From Spongilla lacustris (lineage: Eukaryota > Porifera > Demospongiae > Spongillida > Spongillidae), in contig OX442423.1 of the NCBI GenBank assembly GCA_949361645.1, positions 5,183,505 to 5,247,504 on the forward strand: a DNA stretch of 64,000 nucleotides. Direction: 5' to 3'. The position numbers and the translations under genes were made by a program. The notes below the pieces were generated by a model. The model made no database searches, was not told the DNA's origin, and saw only the letters and a list, made by a program, of their open reading frames with translations. This document shows, in pieces, positions 35,704 to 44,055 of this stretch. Position 1 is the first letter of the stretch. The number at the start of each line of letters is the position of its first letter.

Positions 35704-35708
35704 CGGAC
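35704..35708 (+). repeat. target site duplication, left (CGGAC)
   Basis: CGGAC immediately before the left LTR matches CGGAC immediately after the right LTR (41650-41654). Confidence 0.9.
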
Positions 35709-35864
35709 TGTAGAAAACGGAATATTAATTGCTAATTATTCATTCAATTTGTGAACGTGATTGTAGTACAAAATAAAATTTGTGAACAGGAACGTGCGAG
35801 CTAGCTAGCGTTTGTATCCTCTCGGATCGCTCACGATCGCCATCATTGATTGAGTTTCTTTACA
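35709..35864 (+). repeat. 5' LTR
   Basis: 156 bp, starts TGTAGAAAAC and ends TTTCTTTACA. Contains AATAAA (in ACAAAATAAAATTTG) as a candidate polyadenylation signal. Confidence 0.92.
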
Positions 35865-35880
35865 TGGTCCTTCGAGCCGG
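35865..35880 (+). promoter_or_regulatory. primer-binding site, tRNA-Tyr type
   Basis: TGGTCCTTCGAGCCGG begins directly after the LTR. It is complementary to the 3' end (CCGGCTCGAAGGACCA) of animal tRNA-Tyr as I remember it. Position and sequence mark it as the minus-strand primer site. Confidence 0.8.
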
Positions 35881-35901
35881 GAAGTTATTTGAACGGCGAA
35901 C

Positions 35902-36942
35902 ATGAGTGAATCCAAAGAAGTGAAGAAGCGCATTCGCGCCGGTCACAGGGCTTCAGCCACGCGAATCAGCACTCAAGCGAAAGAGAATTTGGAATCCACT
36001 GAATTTAACCCAGCACAGATGAAGCAGCATGTTCAGTTCCTGAAGGATAAGTTACGTGTGATAAGTCAACTTGACGCGGAAATCGTGGATTTACTACAGA
36101 CCGAAGAAGAAACTACGCACGAGATAGAGCAATCGGACACCTTCAAGGAAGGAATCGAACTAGCTATGATCAACTTTGAGTCCGCAGTGGCGGAGACATC
36201 TCGTACGCCAACAAGAAACCGATCCAGAGCTAACAGCGACGCTGCAAGCAAAGAACAAGAGATAAGGACGGATATTGTGAACGAAGTGAGCAGACCTAAC
36301 TCGGCTGCATCTCAATCGACGACAACCGAACCAGCTACTACGATTTCACAACACGAAAACGGGAAAACGACCCAAGCGTGCAAAGTGAAGCTCCCGAAGT
36401 TGGTACTGAAGAAATTTGACGGAGGCATCACCAATTGGTCATCGTTTTGGGATTCCTTCGAGTCATCCATACATCAGAATCCAGATTTGACTGAAATTGA
36501 CAAATTCATTTATCTAAAATCACTCCTTGAATCATCAGCTGCAGAAGTTATCAGCGGATTGACTTTGTCTTCAAGCAACTACACAGAAGCTTTATCCCTG
36601 CTAAAGAAGAGATTCGGCAACAAGCAGCACCAGATTAGCAAGCACATGGACGCTCTCATGAACTTAGAACCAGTCGTCACCTCTCGTAATCTGAAGGCCC
36701 TTAGACAACTGTACGACAAGGTCGAGTCACACATTCGCTGTCTAAGGTCTCTTGGTGTGGAGTCAGAGTCATATGGTACGCTGCTGAGCTCCGTGTTGAT
36801 GAAGAGAATCCCACACGATATTTGTTTAGTAGTGAGCAGAACAGTAACCACAGATGATTGGAAGTTAGACAAATTGTTGGCAGCTGTTGGTAGTGAAATT
36901 GAAGCTAGGGAAAAGGCAGCTCAGGAAGAGGCAGAAACTTAA
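35902..36942 (+). CDS. gag: BEL/Pao Gag (ends at in-frame TAA)
   Basis: 346 codons. A basic, helical N-terminus with a charged coiled-coil-like segment (about residues 40-75) is followed by a Ser/Thr/Asn-rich linker. Then comes the DUF1759-like capsid region typical of BEL/Pao (about 160-330: LPKLVLKKFDGGITNWSSFW, then FIYLKSLLESSA and LLKKRFGN). It forms the particle shell. The frame ends in TAA at 36940-36942, yet the same frame stays open after it into the zinc knuckles and Pol. BEL/Pao elements usually have one Gag-Pol ORF, so the stop is either a point mutation or a readthrough site. The ATG at 35902 is the first in the frame and lies 37 bases after the LTR. Confidence 0.9.
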   Translation: MSESKEVKKRIRAGHRASATRISTQAKENLESTEFNPAQMKQHVQFLKDKLRVISQLDAEIVDLLQTEEETTHEIEQSDTFKEGIELAMINFESAVAETSRTPTRNRSRANSDAASKEQEIRTDIVNEVSRPNSAASQSTTTEPATTISQHENGKTTQACKVKLPKLVLKKFDGGITNWSSFWDSFESSIHQNPDLTEIDKFIYLKSLLESSAAEVISGLTLSSSNYTEALSLLKKRFGNKQHQISKHMDALMNLEPVVTSRNLKALRQLYDKVESHIRCLRSLGVESESYGTLLSSVLMKRIPHDICLVVSRTVTTDDWKLDKLLAAVGSEIEAREKAAQEEAET

Positions 36943-39900
36943 CAGAAACCTACAAAGAATCCACCCACTACTGCAGCACTGCTCAGTACGCCAGCCCCAG
37001 CATGTTGTTACTGTGGGGAATCACACCAGTCTTCCTCGTGCAGAACTGTACCCGACATAGATCAGAGAAGGCAATGTCTGTTAAAGATGGGAAGACGTTT
37101 TGTGTGTCTCAGGAGAGGGCACAAAGGGATTGACTGCCGATCCTCATTGAAATGTTCAATCTGCCAAGGAAGACATCACTTGAGTATCTGCCCACGACCT
37201 AGACAGGCGAACAACTCACAACCGGGTACTTCTCCATCTGTACCGGCAAGTCAAAATTCATCACGAACTGTTCAAGCTCCTGCAGTTAACGGACGACCGT
37301 CAACGATGTCCATGCATGTCAGCACCAAGACTCCAATACTGCTGCAAACTGCACGTGTGAAGGTGAATGCTCCAAATCGAGAATCCCAAGTCATTGACAC
37401 TAGAATTGTATTCGATAGTGGAAGTCAAAGATCGTACATTTCCAACAAGATCTGTGAGGCACTTGGGCTCAAGGTGGAACGCAAAGAGAGGCTAGTGGTG
37501 AAGACCTTTGGAGCAGAAGAAGGACGATCTCAAGAATGTGGTGTGGTTCGACTCAGTGTCAAGACAAAGGCAGGATCCAATGTCGTTCTGACACTACTTG
37601 CTGTATCTACAATTTGCGAGCCACTCGTAGGCCAGCCATTGACCTTTGCAACTAACCACTACTCATACCTATCAGGACTAGACATGGCAGATTCAAGCGA
37701 CCAAAACGACCATCTAGAGGTGGGAATCCTAATCGGAGCTGACAACTACTGGTCCTTTATGATTGGAAGGATTCGGAAGGGAAGAACCGGACCTACTGCA
37801 GTGGAAACGGACTTTGGCTGGGTGCTCTCTGGGCCAGTGAAAGGATTGCCTACAGAAACAACTTCAGTGAACCTTCTTTCATGCCATGTACTGAATGTGG
37901 GAATGTCGTCTCCTCACTCTGACACCAAGATGGAACAGATACTGCATAGTTTTTGGGACCTAGAAACACTTGGTATAAAATCTCAAGAAGGATCGGTGTA
38001 CAACAACTTCATGCGTACCATATCATATGAGGATGGAAGATACTGTGTAAGTCTACCTTGGAAGAATCCTAATCCTCTACTGCCGGATAACTTCAACCTC
38101 TGTCAAGCAAGATTGTTTGGTTTGATAAGAAGACTAAAGCAAAGCCCACACATTCTTCTGGAGTATGAACGAATCATTCGTGAACAAATTGCACAAGGGA
38201 TTGTTGAAGTTATGGGTGATGCGGCACGAAGTTCTACTGGAAGGCTGCATTACCTCCCGCACCACGGCGTCATTCGGGAGGACAAATCGACTACCAAACT
38301 GAGAATAGTCTTTGATGCGTCAGCACGTAGCGAAGGTCCTTCACTTAACGATTGTCTCTATACTGGACCTTCCTTTGGCCAAAACATTGCAGAGATCTTA
38401 CTCAGGTTTCGCCTGTTTCCAGTGGCCTTGATAGCAGACATCGAAAAGGCTTTCTTAATGGTTTCTGTTGTGAAGGAAGACAGGGATGCACTAAGGTTCC
38501 TCTGGTTGGATGACATCAGTAGTGATTGCCCCAGTGTTCAAGTGCTACGGTTCACTAGGATCGTATTTGGTGTTTCACCATTCTTGCTTAATGCTACGAT
38601 CAAGCGGCACATTGAGGGCTATCGGTCTGAAGACAGTGGTTTTGTGGAGAAATTCCAATGGTCCATATATGTAGACGATGTCACATTTGGAGCAGAAAGT
38701 GCGGAGAAGGCGTTCAAGTTGTACCAGCAGTCTAAGCTTTGGTTAGCCAAAGGTGGATTTAATCTTCGAAAATTTGTCACAAACTGTCCAGAACTGCAGT
38801 CAAGGATCAATTGGGCAGAGAATCACACTCTCGACCAATCAGATGGCACAGACCCAGCAAGAGTCACCAGTGAGGATATGTCATATGTGAAAAACACATT
38901 AGGTGACAACCTGAACAACCTGGAGGGTTTGAAGGTCCTAGGAGTACGTTGGAACCCGGAATCCGATTTGTTGTTGTTCGACATCCAGCACATTACAGAA
39001 CTAGCCACGAAGCTTCAACCCACCAAGCGAAATGTCATTGGTCTTGCTGCACGATTCTTTGACCCATTGGGAGTTATTTCACCTGTAACTGTCCAATTCA
39101 AGCTACTTTTCCAGAATATTTGTGTGAAGAATGTGTCTTGGGACGAGCCTTTGCCGTGTGAATTATTGGAAAGGTGGGAGAAATTGCTTGATGGACTGAA
39201 GCAAGTTCACTCCATTACTATACCTCGGTGCTACTTCTCCAATTGGAAGTCATGCAGTCTTCGGGGTTTCTGCGACGCTTCACAGCATGCATATGCGGCA
39301 GTGGTTTACCTCCGGATAGAAACTGATGGCAGCTGTTACTCCAAGTTGGTTGTAGCCAAGACATGGGTTTGCCCGCTGCAGAAGCATAGTATACCCAGGC
39401 TTGAGTTGTTAGGAGCACTTCTACTGTCCAGGCTACTTTCATGGGCTCATTCTGCACTTAGAGTGGAACTGAGGCTTGAACCTTCAATCTGTTACACTGA
39501 TTCGATTGTGGTCTTGTACTGGATCAAGAGAGTGGACAAGGAATGGAAGCAGTTTGTTGAGAACCGAGTTACAGAAATTCGACGACTTGCTCCAGCTGCA
39601 TGGTGGCAGCATTGCCCAGGGGCAGACAATCCAGCCGACATGCCATCAAGGGGCATGGATCCACTACAATTAGTGAACAACCCACTCTGGTTTAATGGAC
39701 CAAGATGGCTATGTGAATCCTCCTCAGAAGGGCTCTCTGACTCTTGTATAGCTGATTATGTGCCTGAAGGTTGTGCTACTGAGTTGAAGGTCAAGGACAG
39801 TCGTCGGTGTCAAGAATCACACTCGATGTTGGTCAGCGATCACAAGGACCCGATGATCAGATGTGAAAATTTTAGCAGTCTGAAACGTTTGTTGAAGGTC

Positions 39901-41466
39901 ACAGCCATTGTGTATAAGTTCATCCAGGTACTGAAGATGAGAAGGCGTGGTACAGAGGCAAGTGTGAGGTTGGAAGCTAAGGATATTATTGATGCAGAGC
40001 TTTATTGGATACGGATTGCACAAGAAATGTTGCTCCAAGATGAGAAGTTCACCATGTGGAAGACACAGCTAGGCCTTTACTTGGATGATTTAGGGCTGTG
40101 GAGATGTAAGGGAAGACTTAGCAATGCAGAGCTCCCAATGGATGCCAAACACCCGATACTTCTGCCAAGTAAACACCACATTACGATTCATGTAGCCCAA
40201 GACTGCCACAAACACGTGATGCACGGCGGCATCAAAGAAACACTGGCCGAACTTAGAGGACGATTCTGGATCATCAAAGGGAGGAGTTTTTTAAGGAATT
40301 TGCTGCATCAGTGCACAATCTGTGCCAGAATCAATGCAAGACCGTATGATGCGTGTGAATCTCCACCATTGCCACAGTTCCGTGTAAGGGAATACCCACC
40401 ATTTAACTGTGTAGGTGTCGACTACGCTGGTCCCTTGTACGTCAAGTCAGGTGAAAAGGTGTGGATCTCGCTATTTTCGTGTTGTGTGACACGAGCCATA
40501 CATCTAGAGGTGGTGCCAGACATGTCTACCGAATCTTTCATCAGATGCTTCAAGCGTTTTGCAGCACGAAGAGGTACCCAATCGATAGTTGTTTCGGACA
40601 ATAGCAAGACGTTTAGATCCGCCCACAAGGAATTAGCCCAGATCCAAACACATCCTGTTGTGGAGAACTTCTTCACAGAGCAACGGATAGAATGGCGCTT
40701 CAACTTGGAGAAGGCTCCTTGGTGGGGTGGATTCTTTGAGAGGATGGTTGGCTCAGTCAAGAGATGCTTGAAAAAGGTCATAGGTCATGCAAGGTTAACA
40801 TTTGATGAACTATTGACTGTTATTGTGGTGGTGGAAGGAACACTCAACTCCAGACCACTTACATACCTCTCAGCGGATGATTTTGATGAACCACTCACTC
40901 CAGCGCACCTACTCACAGGCCGTCGACTCCATGGATTACCTGACACACACATATCATCAGAATTGGACTTGGACTTTGTTACATCAAGTACTCATTCTGC
41001 CGTCACTTCACGAATGAAACATCTTCAACTCATTCTGCAACACTTCTGGAAACGTTGGAAGTCCGAGTATCTCATTGACTTAAGGGAAGCCCATCGATTC
41101 TCCACCAACAAGGACAAAGGGTATGGCAAGATTGCTCTTGGAGATATTGTCCTGGTGCATGATGACAATCATCCCAGAACATTTTGGAGATTGGGAAGGG
41201 TGGAGCAACTCATCCAGGGCAGTGATGGTCATGTCAGAGGAGCAGTGGTTCGCGTGTCATCCAAGACTAGTTCCACTACATTGAGGCGACCATTGCAGCG
41301 ATTGTACCCACTTGAAATCAAGCACCCAGATGCTGAGACCCCAGTGACTCCCGACAAGCAGCAAAGCACTACTAAGGAACGTCCCAGAAGGGCAGCAGCG
41401 GAAATAGCCAAGCTGAAATTAACCACTCTGGCGAATCAGTCTGATGAATCTGAACTTGATTATTGA
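36943..41466 (+). CDS. pol: BEL/Pao nucleocapsid-protease-RT-RNase H-integrase (Pol)
   Basis: Open from just after the Gag stop; the first ATG is at 37087. Counting from that Met: Cys/His knuckles upstream and to about residue 37 (CCYCGESH, then CSICQGRHHLSIC); aspartic protease around 110 (FDSGSQRSYI); reverse transcriptase from about 330, with catalytic Asp in ADIEKAF (about 448) and YVDD (about 530); RNase H from about 728 (FCDASQHAYAAVVY, then PRLELLGALLLSRLLSW); integrase with the HHCC finger near 1040-1080 (HVMHGGIKE ... CTICARI); and catalytic Asp/Asp/Glu near 1113 (GVDYAGPLY), 1170 (VSDNSKTF) and 1217 (WGGFFERMVG). A C-terminal domain of the DUF5641 kind (HFWKRWKSEYL) ends at 41466. 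All key residues are present and no frameshift was seen. Confidence 0.92.
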   Translation, partial: QKPTKNPPTTAALLSTPAPACCYCGESHQSSSCRTVPDIDQRRQCLLKMGRRFVCLRRGHKGIDCRSSLKCSICQGRHHLSICPRPRQANNSQPGTSPSVPASQNSSRTVQAPAVNGRPSTMSMHVSTKTPILLQTARVKVNAPNRESQVIDTRIVFDSGSQRSYISNKICEALGLKVERKERLVVKTFGAEEGRSQECGVVRLSVKTKAGSNVVLTLLAVSTICEPLVGQPLTFATNHYSYLSGLDMADSSDQNDHLEVGILIGADNYWSFMIGRIRKGRTGPTAVETDFGWVLSGPVKGLPTETTSVNLLSCHVLNVGMSSPHSDTKMEQILHSFWDLETLGIKSQEGSVYNNFMRTISYEDGRYCVSLPWKNPNPLLPDNFNLCQARLFGLIRRLKQSPHILLEYERIIREQIAQGIVEVMGDAARSSTGRLHYLPHHGVIREDKSTTKLRIVFDASARSEGPSLNDCLYTGPSFGQNIAEILLRFRLFPVALIADIEKAFLMVSVVKEDRDALRFLWLDDISSDCPSVQVLRFTRIVFGVSPFLLNATIKRHIEGYRSEDSGFVEKFQWSIYVDDVTFGAESAEKAFKLYQQSKLWLAKGGFNLRKFVTNCPELQSRINWAENHTLDQSDGTDPARVTSEDMSYVKNTLGDNLNNLEGLKVLGVRWNPESDLLLFDIQHITELATKLQPTKRNVIGLAARFFDPLGVISPVTVQFKLLFQNICVKNVSWDEPLPCELLERWEKLLDGLKQVHSITIPRCYFSNWKSCSLRGFCDASQHAYAAVVYLRIETDGSCYSKLVVAKTWVCPLQKHSIPRLELLGALLLSRLLSWAHSALRVELRLEPSICYTDSIVVLYWIKRVDKEWKQFVENRVTEIRRLAPAAWWQHCPGADNPADMPSRGMDPLQLVNNPLWFNGPRWLCESSSEGLSDSCIADYVPEGCATELKVKDSRRCQESHSMLVSDHKDPMIRCENFSSLKRLLKVTAIVYKFIQVLKMRRRGTEASVRLEAKDIIDAELYWIRIAQEMLLQDEKFTMWKTQLGLYLDDLGLWRCKGRLSNAELPMDAKHPILLPSKHHITIHVAQDCHKHVMHGGIKETLAELRGRFWIIKGRSFLRNLLHQCTICARINARPYDACESPPLPQFRVREYPPFNCVGVDYAGPLYVKSGEKVWISLFSCCVTRAIHLEVVPDMSTESFIRCFKRFAARRGTQSIVVSDNSKTFRSAHKELAQIQTHPVVENFFTEQRIEWRFNLEKAPWWGGFFERMVGSVKRCLKKVIGHARLTFDELLTVIVVVEGTLNSRPLTYLSADDFDEPLTPAHLLTGRRLHGLPDTHISSELDLDFVTSSTHSAVTSRMKHLQLILQHFWKRWKSEYLIDLREAHRFSTNKDKGYGKIALGDIVLVHDDNHPRTFWRLGRVEQLIQGSDGHVRGAVVRVSSKTSSTTLRRPLQRLYPLEIKHPDAETPVTPDKQQSTTKERPRRAAAEIAKLKLTTLANQSDESELDY

Positions 41467-41493
41467 CTAGTTCAGACTAGTCAATGGTGGCAG

Positions 41494-41649
41494 TGTAGAA
41501 AACGGAATATTAATTGCTAATTATTCATTCATTGTGCGCACGTGATTGTAGTACAAAATAAAATTTGTGAACAGGAACGTGCGAGCTAGCTAGCGTTTGT
41601 ATCCTCTCGGATCGCTCACGATCGCCATCATTGATTGAGTTTCTTTACA
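41494..41649 (+). repeat. 3' LTR
   Basis: 156 bp, same ends as the 5' LTR, followed by the CGGAC duplication. It differs from the 5' LTR only at CATTGTGCGCACG versus CAATTTGTGAACG. Confidence 0.92.
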
Positions 41650-41654
41650 CGGAC

Positions 41655-42002
41655 ATCAATATGAGGGAGCCTTCGCACGCTGCTTTCATACCCGTCCTCA
41701 CAACCCATTTGCCCCATCACCTTCAAAATGTGTGCTTGCGATGCATACTGGATGGCCTCATCGGTTATAGCAGGCGTTTCCTCCAAGACAGAACTCGCTG
41801 AAGCATCTGTAGTATGATGGATCCGAGCTTCCCTTTCCGGATTTGACCGAGCTGCCGTTTCGGAATCCGATGCAACTAGTGTATCCTTTCTAGGTCGACC
41901 ACGCGAACGAGGTTGGTACAAGCAGCATTTGGTACAGTTCGTTCCAGCGGTGCATTTGTCGCATACAGGTTTCTTGTGTTTTGCAGAACAAGGAAGAGAC
42001 AT
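41655..42002 (-). pseudogene. large transposase-like relic, 5' part (Cys cluster, AT-hook)
   Basis: Minus strand from the ATG at 42002. It opens with a Cys-rich zinc-binding-like start (LPCSAKHKKPVCDKCTAG, then NCTKCC) followed by an AT-hook (RSRGRPRKD) and a Ser/Glu-rich linker. The frame runs to the CGGAC insertion site; beyond it only LTR sequence is read. Codons on the two sides of the retrotransposon (HIDV before, RRHVQYASELD after) are in the same frame if one CGGAC copy is kept. So 42002-41650 and 35703-31740 were one ORF of roughly 1,400 codons before the insertion. A DNA-binding N-terminus plus an RNase H-like core and a SAP domain suggests a DNA transposase, not a cellular enzyme. 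Confidence 0.6.
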
Positions 42003-42082
42003 AATTAATTCATGGAAATAAATTAACGGTAAATAATTGAAAAGTCTGGGACAACGTTTGGGTCTGGGTACCAGGCGAGAGT

Positions 42083-42890
42083 GTGTTGTACGAGAACGAG
42101 GTAAGTTGTGAACGCTTCACTTGTGCTATACTTTATTGGGTACCTAAACATGTCTACAGACACCATCAAATGTGTTTGAAACCACTCCGGAAAAAAGTAT
42201 ACTCGGTAGCATTCGAGCATCGAAAAACAGGTGACCGCGTCTGTTTAAATGAAGCTAACTACGTCATCGTGAATGATACGAAGCTAGGAATAGCACCAAT
42301 CGTCGTAGAAAGAGTTGGGCTGTCAGAATATGTCTTTTTCAACTTAAAACCACCTTTTCCAACTAATTTTCTAAAAAGTAGGTTCGACAAAAAATACATT
42401 CTATTTACATGGAACCGGTGTTAAGACACTTAGACGTGAGCACCTGTTTTGGGCTACAAATGGAGTTAGGCATACTATTCAAATACGGCTGACAGGTACA
42501 AGTTTGCTACACGGTGAATGGCATGCAGTCATCTGGACTTGTTATTTTTAAACAATATCTGCAATGAACGCTTCGCTTCACGTGGAAACAAGTGTTACCG
42601 TTCAATCACCCTGCTGGGCATATATATGCCCGTCGCATTACGTGAGTGCAATTATTTGGCTGATATATGCCCGTCGCATTACATGAGTGCAATTATTTGG
42701 CATATATATGCCTTCCGCAGTACAAGGGTTAATTCAAGTACTGCTCAAAACCCACAAGTCTAGCATGAGTTCTGAGCAAGCAAGTTCAATAACCCACATA
42801 ATTCCGCACTCACACTAGCTTCTCTAATTTGAAAAGATACTAGAAAGGATGTTGCATACATTCATGCCTTGTAGCAAATATGATTGTTGA
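42083..42890. other. intergenic or intronic; piggyBac-type end at 42600-42733
   Basis: A 113-codon plus-strand frame (42083-42424) has no motif and may be chance. At 42600-42733, read on the minus strand from TTAACCCTTGTACTGCGGAA, there are repeated GGCATATATATGCC palindromes and CTCACGTAATGCGACGGGCA-type repeats. This is a piggyBac-like terminus with TTAA. A degraded GGGTCTGGGTAC motif at 42060-42075 resembles the MITE ends at 51126 and 54706. Confidence 0.4.
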
Positions 42891-42894
42891 TCTT

Positions 42895-43037
42895 ACTTTC
42901 ACTGTCTGAGAACTTTTTCACTAGATCAACAGAGATAAGTTCAGAATAGTTGGCAGGAAAACCGTCAAACATAAATGCCTTTCTGCACACTTTCAATAGA
43001 GACTGGAGCATCTCAGGTTCTAAATCTTTAATAGCCT
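42895..43037 (-). CDS. candidate exon A of large-intron minus-strand gene
   Basis: 143 bp with acceptor TTTTTGCAG before 43037 and donor GTGAAA/gtaaga after 42895 (minus strand). It encodes about 47 residues in phase 0 with a clear amphipathic look (LEPEMLQSLLKVCRKAFMFD, GFPANYSELISVDLVKKFSD), leaving one base that completes a codon with the exon at 20532. Strong splice sites and protein-like composition support a real exon. The family is not recognised, and earlier exons should lie above 43.04 kb. Confidence 0.5.
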
Positions 43038-43274
43038 GCAAAAATGATATTATTATTATGAAACAGAATGAAAAGGACATATGCAAAGTTATAGTACACA
43101 ACACAAAATTCCATATTCTTAGCAACTACTCCTTTCAAATTTTTGTACACTAGTTTCTAGACATGTACATGTGTAAATCGATTATAGTGCTGTATTTATT
43201 TTCACTGCACTAACCCATCAAGCTAGACATTTGTATGACTCCAGAAACAAGTACAAAAATATTGTGGTTACATA

Positions 43275-43641
43275 CAGTACCAGTCAGAAAAATGTTTCCC
43301 TACGTTCCACATAGTTTAATTATTGTGGTGTAGCATCGTAGTGTGAGACCGTAGCTACATGTACTGAGTAGCAAAGTTTGTGTAAACATTGAGCGCGTAG
43401 TAGGCGTAGTAGAATTTGGCCAGCGAACACAAGTACCAGCAGTTTGAAAGAATGACGTACATTTCGTGCCATGTAATCATGGCAACGCTGATATACATAG
43501 TCAGCATAGAGACATATTGCGCTGTACGCAGTATTCCACTACCGTAGCATAATAGTGTCGTACGCTACCTACTGTACGTGCTTAGCGTATCACCGTAGAA
43601 AAGGTACTTTACAGTCAGAAACTTTTTTCTGACTGGTACTG
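43275..43641. mobile_element. Tc1/mariner-type MITE, copy 1 (complete)
   Basis: 367 bp, starts CAGTACCAGTCAGAAAAATG and ends with the complement of CAGTACCAGTCAGAAAAAAG, TA on both sides. No ORF. Relatives are at 14805-15055 and 1658-1790. Confidence 0.8.
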
Positions 43642-43649
43642 TACAATTA

Positions 43650-44055
43650 GAAGTCCTGTACCTATAGATTTGTTCTGCTACATGTAGTTGATATTTGTGT
43701 CATCTGTTTCAGAGTTTAAACAAAGTACATACACATTTCAAACAATAGTGGGATGAGGTTTGCCTAAACCATTGGCATAAATCAAGATGGAAAGTGTGCA
43801 ACTAATGTGCAGGTATAACCCCATAAAAATTCTACGAACACCAAACACATGTATCAGCACGGGTCATCTCATCAACCTGCAGTTGAATGCTATGTTTCAA
43901 CATTTGGTGCCATTCTCATACACATATTATTGTAGTTGGTCTTGATATAAAAGTAACATTAGCCCAATCTTTTTGACAATAACTAATGAAATATACCAAT
44001 AGCTTCCTGAATGATTAATTTTTGATCTACATGTACCAGCTGCTTCTCTATATTA
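43650..44055. other. no gene recognised
   Basis: AT-rich flank of the hAT element; nothing seen. Confidence 0.4.

Larger units (their letters stand above)
31740..35708 (-). pseudogene. large transposase-like relic, 3' part (RNase H-like core, acidic repeat, C2H2, SAP)
   Basis: Minus-strand coding blocks continue the ORF that starts at 42002, once the retrotransposon at 35709-41649 is set aside. In order: about 35700-35420, helical (VQRIENVIRRGIKALARML); 35470-33870, a folded region with a Cys pair (LACSACRGTFLFYDRLRHVA) and AYVVFDFKQKW; an acidic E-G-E-Q-D-E-D-V-P repeat (34000-33520); PALHFIDCIVQGEQ; then MQSDNAKNLAGKQ and YYHNEAQSGKDVCDTHFSHQ. These last blocks have the spacing of an RNase H-fold D-D-H/E nuclease. 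Next come a basic region, a C2H2-like finger (CAECLYHFKSHQLLVKH), and at the C-terminus a SAP-type DNA-binding motif (LSQWKKQELEAYLSHHKI...GNKPELLMRV), with the stop at 31740. Lesions: frame changes near 35.4, 33.86 and 32.4 kb and a 208 bp tandem duplication. I cannot name the superfamily. Confidence 0.6.
35709..41649 (+). mobile_element. full-length BEL/Pao LTR retrotransposon
   Basis: 5,941 bp element with 156 bp LTRs, a 5 bp target duplication, a primer-binding site, Gag, and Pol in the BEL/Pao order protease - reverse transcriptase - RNase H - integrase. No env-like ORF is seen. LTRs are identical except for four mismatches in one 8 bp cluster, so insertion is recent. The only coding lesion noticed is a single in-frame stop between Gag and Pol. 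It sits inside the minus-strand transposase-like ORF (42002-31740), in the opposite orientation. Confidence 0.93.

Noticed and set aside
42083..42424. 113-codon plus-strand frame
   Set aside because: No splice context, motif or neighbour supports it; the ATG position and composition are compatible with chance.
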